Of a stretch of 64,000 nt of DNA, positions 59,072 to 64,000 are shown piece after piece; position 1 is the stretch's first letter, and each line of letters begins with the position of its first letter. Source of the DNA: Brachionus plicatilis (taxonomy: Eukaryota > Rotifera > Eurotatoria > Ploima > Brachionidae); assembly GCA_010279815.1 (NCBI GenBank), contig QEOQ01000688.1, positions 1,135,789-1,199,788 of the forward strand, given 5' to 3'. The notes under the pieces were generated by a model. It saw only the letters and a list, made by a program, of their open reading frames with translations, did not search any database and was not told where the DNA came from. The translations under genes were made by a program, and so were the position numbers.

Positions 59072-61363
59072 GATAAAGTAGAGTTATTTAGAGTTAAAGT
59101 ATTTTTTGATTTAGAAAATAAAAAATATAAAATTTAGTAAAATTCATAAACCTTTAAAAATTAGCTTCTCAAAAATAAATTAGAATTTGATTTTCAAATT
59201 TTATCATTAAAAAAAAGACAAAAAAGTTGCACAAAATAAAAGCTATTCTCGGAAATTTTAAAATGAATTTAAAATTTTTCAAAACTTTGCGTAGACTTGA
59301 TAATTTAAATTCTAAATTTTTGGGTATAATTTATCCCAAAATTAAAAATTTTCGAAAATTTTGCAATGGCTCAACCGAATTCTTTTCAATTACTTATCAT
59401 CCAGCATTTAAAAAAAGGGAGATCTGTTATAAAGTGCAAATTTTGATTTTATTTAGACTATATCTTCTGACCGAATAATCATAAAATTATGATATTTAGC
59501 TCATTGGATATCTAAATTTTTTAATTATCAAAAAAATTAATTAAGGTCGAAAATATCGTGTGCAAATAGGTACCAGGTTTGTTTTTTTGCCTAGAACTTG
59601 GTAAAAGTATACCAATAAGAAATAAAACCTTGATAATAAGTGTGTAAAATTTTTATTCTATCTGATTATCCGTTGATATTTTAGCCATGGGTCCATAATT
59701 TGGGCAAATCAAACCTTTATTCGAATTGTAAAGAAAGTAAGTTATTGCAATTCGATCGAATTATGATGAAATCTCTAAACCAACTCTTATTCATTATTAG
59801 CTCTTTTAAATGCTCTTTTAAATGTTTTAATAGAAAACTAATTTGTTTAAAGTATAAGCTCAATAAGAAATACAAATAAATAAAATTAATTAGAAGAGTA
59901 AAAAAATCATATAAGACTTTGAAAGCTATTTATGTTGCACTATGCTAAAGTCACATTACTAATTTTAAATTTTTAGAATAAAATTTGCTAAATTTCACAA
60001 AAAAAATTTAAAAAAAAGATGAAAATTTCTGTTTTTAGCCTTATTATTATTTTTAAATTTTTCTAGTACGAGATTTTTTAATTATTCTTTGACAAAAGAT
60101 ATTATTAAATAATTTTATATATTACACAAAAGCCAATTACTCACTATTTACCCAATGCCTAATTAAAGAAGGTGGTCATCTTTAAAAACAAAAAATTTGA
60201 TCTTTTAATTACAAAAATAACTAAAACACTCAGAGATGCCAAATTAAATAAATATTTTTTTGTAAAATGATTTGTCTTGTTCTAAGTCAAATTTTATTAA
60301 AGTTTTTCGCTGGGCTTTATAGTCTGGTCGTGATTACTCCTTAATTATTGCTCAATTTTTCTAGACTAGAGAAGTTATTTTCCCAAGTGTAGATTCAACT
60401 TGAAGTCAAACTTCAGCTTAAACTTCATTTGGAAGTCAAATGAGGTTCAGATTTTTCACCTTTTTTCGACTGTTGTCTAAATTTGAATCCACGCATACAT
60501 AACGTATTCTCGATTATAAAATTAGTGTTTTCCAACATTTTTTTATTCTAGAATACAATTATATGTATTTAATTCAAGTTTTTTTCAAGAATACTCATTT
60601 TATATTATGGGATACATTTTAAATCCGCTAAATAAAAACTAATAAATTAAATAACTTATTTCAGCACAAGAAACATTTACGAAAAAAATTGAATTAAAAA
60701 AAACTTATTTTGAATTCAAGAATGCATTAGGTATTTATTGTAATTTATCTGATATAAGAAAAATACATATTTTGCATGATTCATGAATTTTATTTTAATC
60801 AAGACACTTAAAAATTTAAAGGAAGTATCAATAGGACTGATAGTAATCATAGATGAATACTTGAAATACTTTAGAGTTTATTTTTAAAGAAAACATAAAA
60901 TTTTTGCTTAAGTTAATCATTGAGTATTAACTAATCCAGGCCATGAGATAATAATAGAGAGACGATATCAAAATTGAATAAACTTTTGTTATCTATGAGA
61001 AAATTAATTATAGATTAATATCCGATTGACTTAATCCTGTAAAAGAAAAAAATTGAAAATTTTTAAATGGAAATTCGAATTGAATTTGTTTGAACTTTGT
61101 ATCAAGGCGAAACAAAACACCTAAAATAATCTTTTATTTAAAAAAAAATATCACCTGAATAGATTTTAAAATTCAGTACCTAATGAAAAAAATATGTTTT
61201 TTTTTAAATTCAAATAAAAGATAAAATAAATTTCAACATGGTGCAGCATGCTGTATTACACCTTTTATAATCTAAAATAATTAATTTTTGTTTACTAAAA
61301 AGAAAAAATTAAACATCAACATGATTTTAATTTGATTATTGATTTGATTTATTTTTAAAAAAG
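59072..61363. other. AT-rich gene-free region
   Basis: An ORF at 59227-59478 lacks convincing composition. A weak foldback is near 60390-60490 (TTGAAGTCAAACTTC words). No gene is supported. Confidence 0.5.
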
Positions 61364-61830
61364 AAATAAAATATTTTATTATGAGTTTAAGAAAAAATGT
61401 TTTAATTTTTCAAAAAAAGGCAATTTTGTCTTTAAATTTTACTTAGGATAAAATTCTTAATTTTTTTTTTTAAATCAATCAAATCAATAGTCAAATTAGA
61501 AAATTGATAAAGTTTAATTTTTTATTTTTGGTAAATGAAGAAATAAAATATTTCATTCTGAGTTTAAGAAAAAATGTTTTAATTTTTCAAAAAAAGGCAA
61601 TTTTGTATTTAAATTTTACTTAGGATAAAATATTTAATTTCTTTTCAAATCAATAATCAAATTAGAAAATTGTTGATGGTGAATTTTTTATTTTTGGTAA
61701 TTAAAGAAATTAAATTTTGATTAGAAAAAAAAAAAATATTTTATTTTATTCTCAGTAAATAAAAATGTTTCAATCTTTTATTTTTCAAATAAGACAATTT
61801 TGTTTTTTATTTTTAGGGTTTAATAAGGAT
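61364..61830. repeat. tandem repeat, three units of about 165-177 bp
   Basis: Units start at 61364, 61541 and about 61707. Each begins AAAT(A/T)AAAT..., and carries AAAAATGTTT(T/C)AAT and a CAATTTTGT word. Units 1 and 2 share GAGTTTAAGAAAAAATGTTT and ATTTTACTTAGGATAAAAT. The third unit is diverged and truncated. It lies about 1.1 kb upstream of the RRM gene. Confidence 0.8.
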
Positions 61831-62149
61831 CAAAAGAGGAAGATAGTGAACACATTTTTCCCATTATTTTCTTCCTATTTTGTCTTGGTAAAAATTATTT
61901 TCAAAAATATTCTTAAACAGGACTTGTTTGTCACGTGATTGTTTTTGTAGGACAATAATTGAAGTTTCACCAAATTATTGAATAATCTGAGAGGTTACAA
62001 AACAGAATGTGATTCACGAAAGTGTGATCACGTGACCAATTTTAGAAGGGAATTAAAAGAATTATTGAAAAGGAAAGATGACGGAGAGTGCGCACATTAA
62101 GCATGTGTCGATACAAATAAATTAGAATAATATATTCTGGATCGATATG

Positions 62150-62413
62150 CAACAACAACAACAACAACAACTACGATATTGAAGAAGAAAAACAAGAAAG
62201 ACAACTAGCAAAATTCTAAATTAATTATTAAGCCAAAATGGATTCGCATATTATTTATTCTAAATAAATTATGCTAATGGCAGTCCGACTCACGCCGCAT
62301 CTCCGCCCCGCTCCAAACTCACATACTTTATTTCATTTTTTTTCTATAATTTTATTTTACGTATTTGCAAAAAAAAAAAAAGAAATAATTTCTCTCTCTC
62401 TCTCTCTCTCTCT
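62150..62413. repeat. CAA and CT microsatellites in the RRM-gene upstream region
   Basis: A (CAA)n run at about 62150-62170 and a (CT)n run at about 62390-62413, with CAC repeats at about 62541-62560. This block is less AT-rich than the upstream DNA and probably represents promoter and 5'UTR sequence. A long T-rich tract ending TTTTAG near 62726 could be an acceptor of a 5'UTR intron. Confidence 0.55.
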
Positions 62414-62903
62414 TTATTTTTTGTATTTTGATCAATCATAAAAATCAATTTGAACAGAGTGTGGTATTAGAGAAGGACGCGTGAGCCTAACTTAATTTAT
62501 GTGCGCCATCCACGCTTTTACATTCATACCCCTGCTAGACCAGCACCACCACCACCACAATCACCACCATTTTCAACTAATATAATCATCGTCATCACCA
62601 CCATCTTCATGTTCACCACTATCGTTCATTTTTTTCGCAAAAATTTCTACATTACTTAATTCAACAATCAATTCTCTCTATACTCTTTTTTTTTTTTTTT
62701 AACTTTTTTTGATTTTTTTTTTTTAGGTCAAACTAATTGAAATGAAAAATTTTGTTGTCTGAAAAAAAAATCCAAGCAAACCGAGAGTGAAACAAAACCG
62801 TCAATCGAAAGAAGAACACAAACAACAACGTTAACCGTTTTATTCAAGTACAGTGTCCATCCGCGTATTCGTGTATCGCTTAAATTCGTAATCACATCAC
62901 ATT

Positions 62904-64000
62904 ATGATTATGAAGACCAGTCATAATCATAAATCGCCGCCACGGTCACAGCAAATGCAAACGATGCAGCAGCCGGCGCCGCCGTTACCGCCGTCGTCAT
63001 CGTCGTCCACGTCCTCGTCGTCATCGTCGTCGTCGGCCTGCTCGCACACTCTGACAGGGGAGGCGACGAGCGGCCAAGCGGCCAACCAGTCCTACATACC
63101 GACCAAACTGTACGTGACCAACTTTGCGTTCTCGTGCAGCCAGCGCCAAATCCAGGAGTTGTTCGGCCAGTACGGCCAAGTGGTCGAGTGCACGCTCAAA
63201 AAAGACTACTACGCGTACATTTTGTTCACGAGCGTTAAATCGTCGCTTGGCGCGTTCAAAAACGCCAACGGTCTCAAGGTGTTCGGCCGCAAGTTGACCG
63301 TTCACTTGGCCACTAGCAAAAAGAGCCAAAGTCACCTGCAAAACACGCACCAACTACTCAACAGTCTTAACTTGATGCTGAACGAGATTGGCGAGCACGA
63401 TGACGAGACGGCGTCGCCATACGACCTACCTTTCGACATACCCAAAATAATTCACGTGCGCAACTTTCCCGAGACGTGTACCGTGCAGCAAATTCGCGAC
63501 ATATTCGCACAGTACGGCGACATTGTCGAATGTCTCATACTGCACGACTCGTACGCTTTTGTTCACTTTAAATCGCCGCTGGACGCCCGTCTCGCTCTTC
63601 AGTCCACCAACAATCAGCCGCTGTTGAACTCGAACACCAATCTGCTTGTGCAGTACTCGCGCAGCAAATTCAAGTCGCACTCGACCACCACCACCGCCGC
63701 CGTTGCCACCGCTACCGCCTCAAACACTTCGACCACCATCGCTAACAACAATTACCAAGAAACGCTAGACGACACTTGCTGCGACTACAACTGCGAGTAC
63801 AGCGACGATTTGGACGAGGACGCGAGCAGACACGACGAAATGGCCATGTTTAACGCCAACTCGTCATCAACTATTAGTTGTCGTACCAAACTCTACGTGA
63901 CCAATTTTCCCGACGACATGGACCAGGAAGAAATGAAGCAACTGTTTAATCAGTACGGCCAAGTGCTCGAATGCACGATCATGTGGAATCAGTATGCGTT
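62904..64000 (+). CDS. Lark/RBM4-like RNA-binding protein with at least three RRMs (3' truncated by window)
   Basis: The frame opens after an in-frame TAA (62889) with ATG at 62904 and stays open to the window end (365 codons). After a Pro/Ser-rich N-terminus with a poly-Ser tract, RRM1 starts near residue 67 (TKLYVTNFAFSCSQRQIQEL, RNP1 DYYAYILF). RRM2 starts near residue 181 (KIIHVRNFPETCTVQQIRDI, RNP1 DSYAFVHF). RRM3 starts near residue 328 (TKLYVTNFPDDMDQEEMKQL) and is cut off. The G-QYGQVVEC/QYGDIVEC pattern and short RNP1 loops resemble RBM4/Lark, which regulate splicing and translation. RBM4 has two RRMs plus a zinc knuckle, so three tandem RRMs would be unusual. A poly-Thr/Ala linker and an acidic linker separate RRM2 and RRM3. 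The coding sequence is strikingly GC-rich compared with all surrounding DNA. Minus-strand ORFs here are shadows. Confidence 0.93.
   Translation, partial: MIMKTSHNHKSPPRSQQMQTMQQPAPPLPPSSSSSTSSSSSSSSACSHTLTGEATSGQAANQSYIPTKLYVTNFAFSCSQRQIQELFGQYGQVVECTLKKDYYAYILFTSVKSSLGAFKNANGLKVFGRKLTVHLATSKKSQSHLQNTHQLLNSLNLMLNEIGEHDDETASPYDLPFDIPKIIHVRNFPETCTVQQIRDIFAQYGDIVECLILHDSYAFVHFKSPLDARLALQSTNNQPLLNSNTNLLVQYSRSKFKSHSTTTTAAVATATASNTSTTIANNNYQETLDDTCCDYNCEYSDDLDEDASRHDEMAMFNANSSSTISCRTKLYVTNFPDDMDQEEMKQLFNQYGQVLECTIMWNQYA

Noticed and set aside
59227..59478. 83-aa plus ORF next to the 58.7 kb element
   Set aside because: No ATG-supported start and composition near background; no domain recognised.
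63021..63680. Minus-strand ORFs of 110 and 84 aa
   Set aside because: Antisense shadows of the GC-rich RRM coding sequence, which is open in the plus frame with clear RNP motifs.

Overview
The window is a piece of an animal nuclear genome. Intergenic DNA is extremely AT-rich, coding exons are clearly richer in G+C, and most introns are GT-AG and only about 50-70 nt long. The gene content is metazoan: an ephrin, an adipokinetic-hormone-like neuropeptide precursor, an LHFPL tetraspan protein, coatomer beta, an FBXL2/FBXL20-type F-box protein and a Lark/RBM4-like multi-RRM protein. AT-richness, minimal introns and a neuropeptide of AKH type suggest a small lophotrochozoan or gnathiferan invertebrate. 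A monogonont rotifer is my best guess, but that is inference and not proven here.

Layout. 0-5.8 kb: one possible small ORF, an inverted-repeat element with a target-site duplication, a tRNA-derived SINE and empty AT-rich DNA. 5.9-8.4 kb, plus strand: an Ada2/TADA2B-like protein without ZZ and SANT domains, then a SWI5 recombination protein, separated by a miniature transposon. 8.4-20.5 kb: gene desert with miniature inverted-repeat elements, LINE-like 3' tails and one frameshifted ORF. 20.6-25.2 kb, plus: a three-exon GPI-type ephrin. 25-29 kb: repeats and a long ATT microsatellite. 29.2-34.3 kb, minus: two unrecognised proteins, the AKH-like precursor and a FAM210 (DUF1279) protein. 34.9-37.7 kb: a transposon cluster with a 634-bp element full of GTGACCA motifs, a TA-flanked palindrome interrupted by a solo LTR, and a hAT remnant that still encodes the transposase C-terminus. 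38.5-41.5 kb, plus: coatomer beta. 41.7-45.2 kb: more miniature elements. 45.4-46.8 kb, minus: an unrecognised six-exon gene. 48.9-49.8 kb: nested elements. 50.8-54.2 kb, minus: LHFPL and FBXL20-like genes. 54.9-59.1 kb: a miniature element, a degraded ORF, a dead LINE reverse transcriptase and another miniature element. 61.3-61.8 kb: a tandem repeat. 62.9 kb to the edge, plus: a GC-rich three-RRM protein, cut by the window end.

The genes form no operon or single pathway. The strongest non-gene signal is transposon structure. At least eight unrelated-looking palindromic elements begin with GG, end with CC and are flanked by 8-9 bp direct repeats that I could match base by base. The most interesting gene is the predicted amidated octapeptide QFSYSANW, which fits the AKH pattern. 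I found no bacterial-type system, CRISPR array or viral gene.
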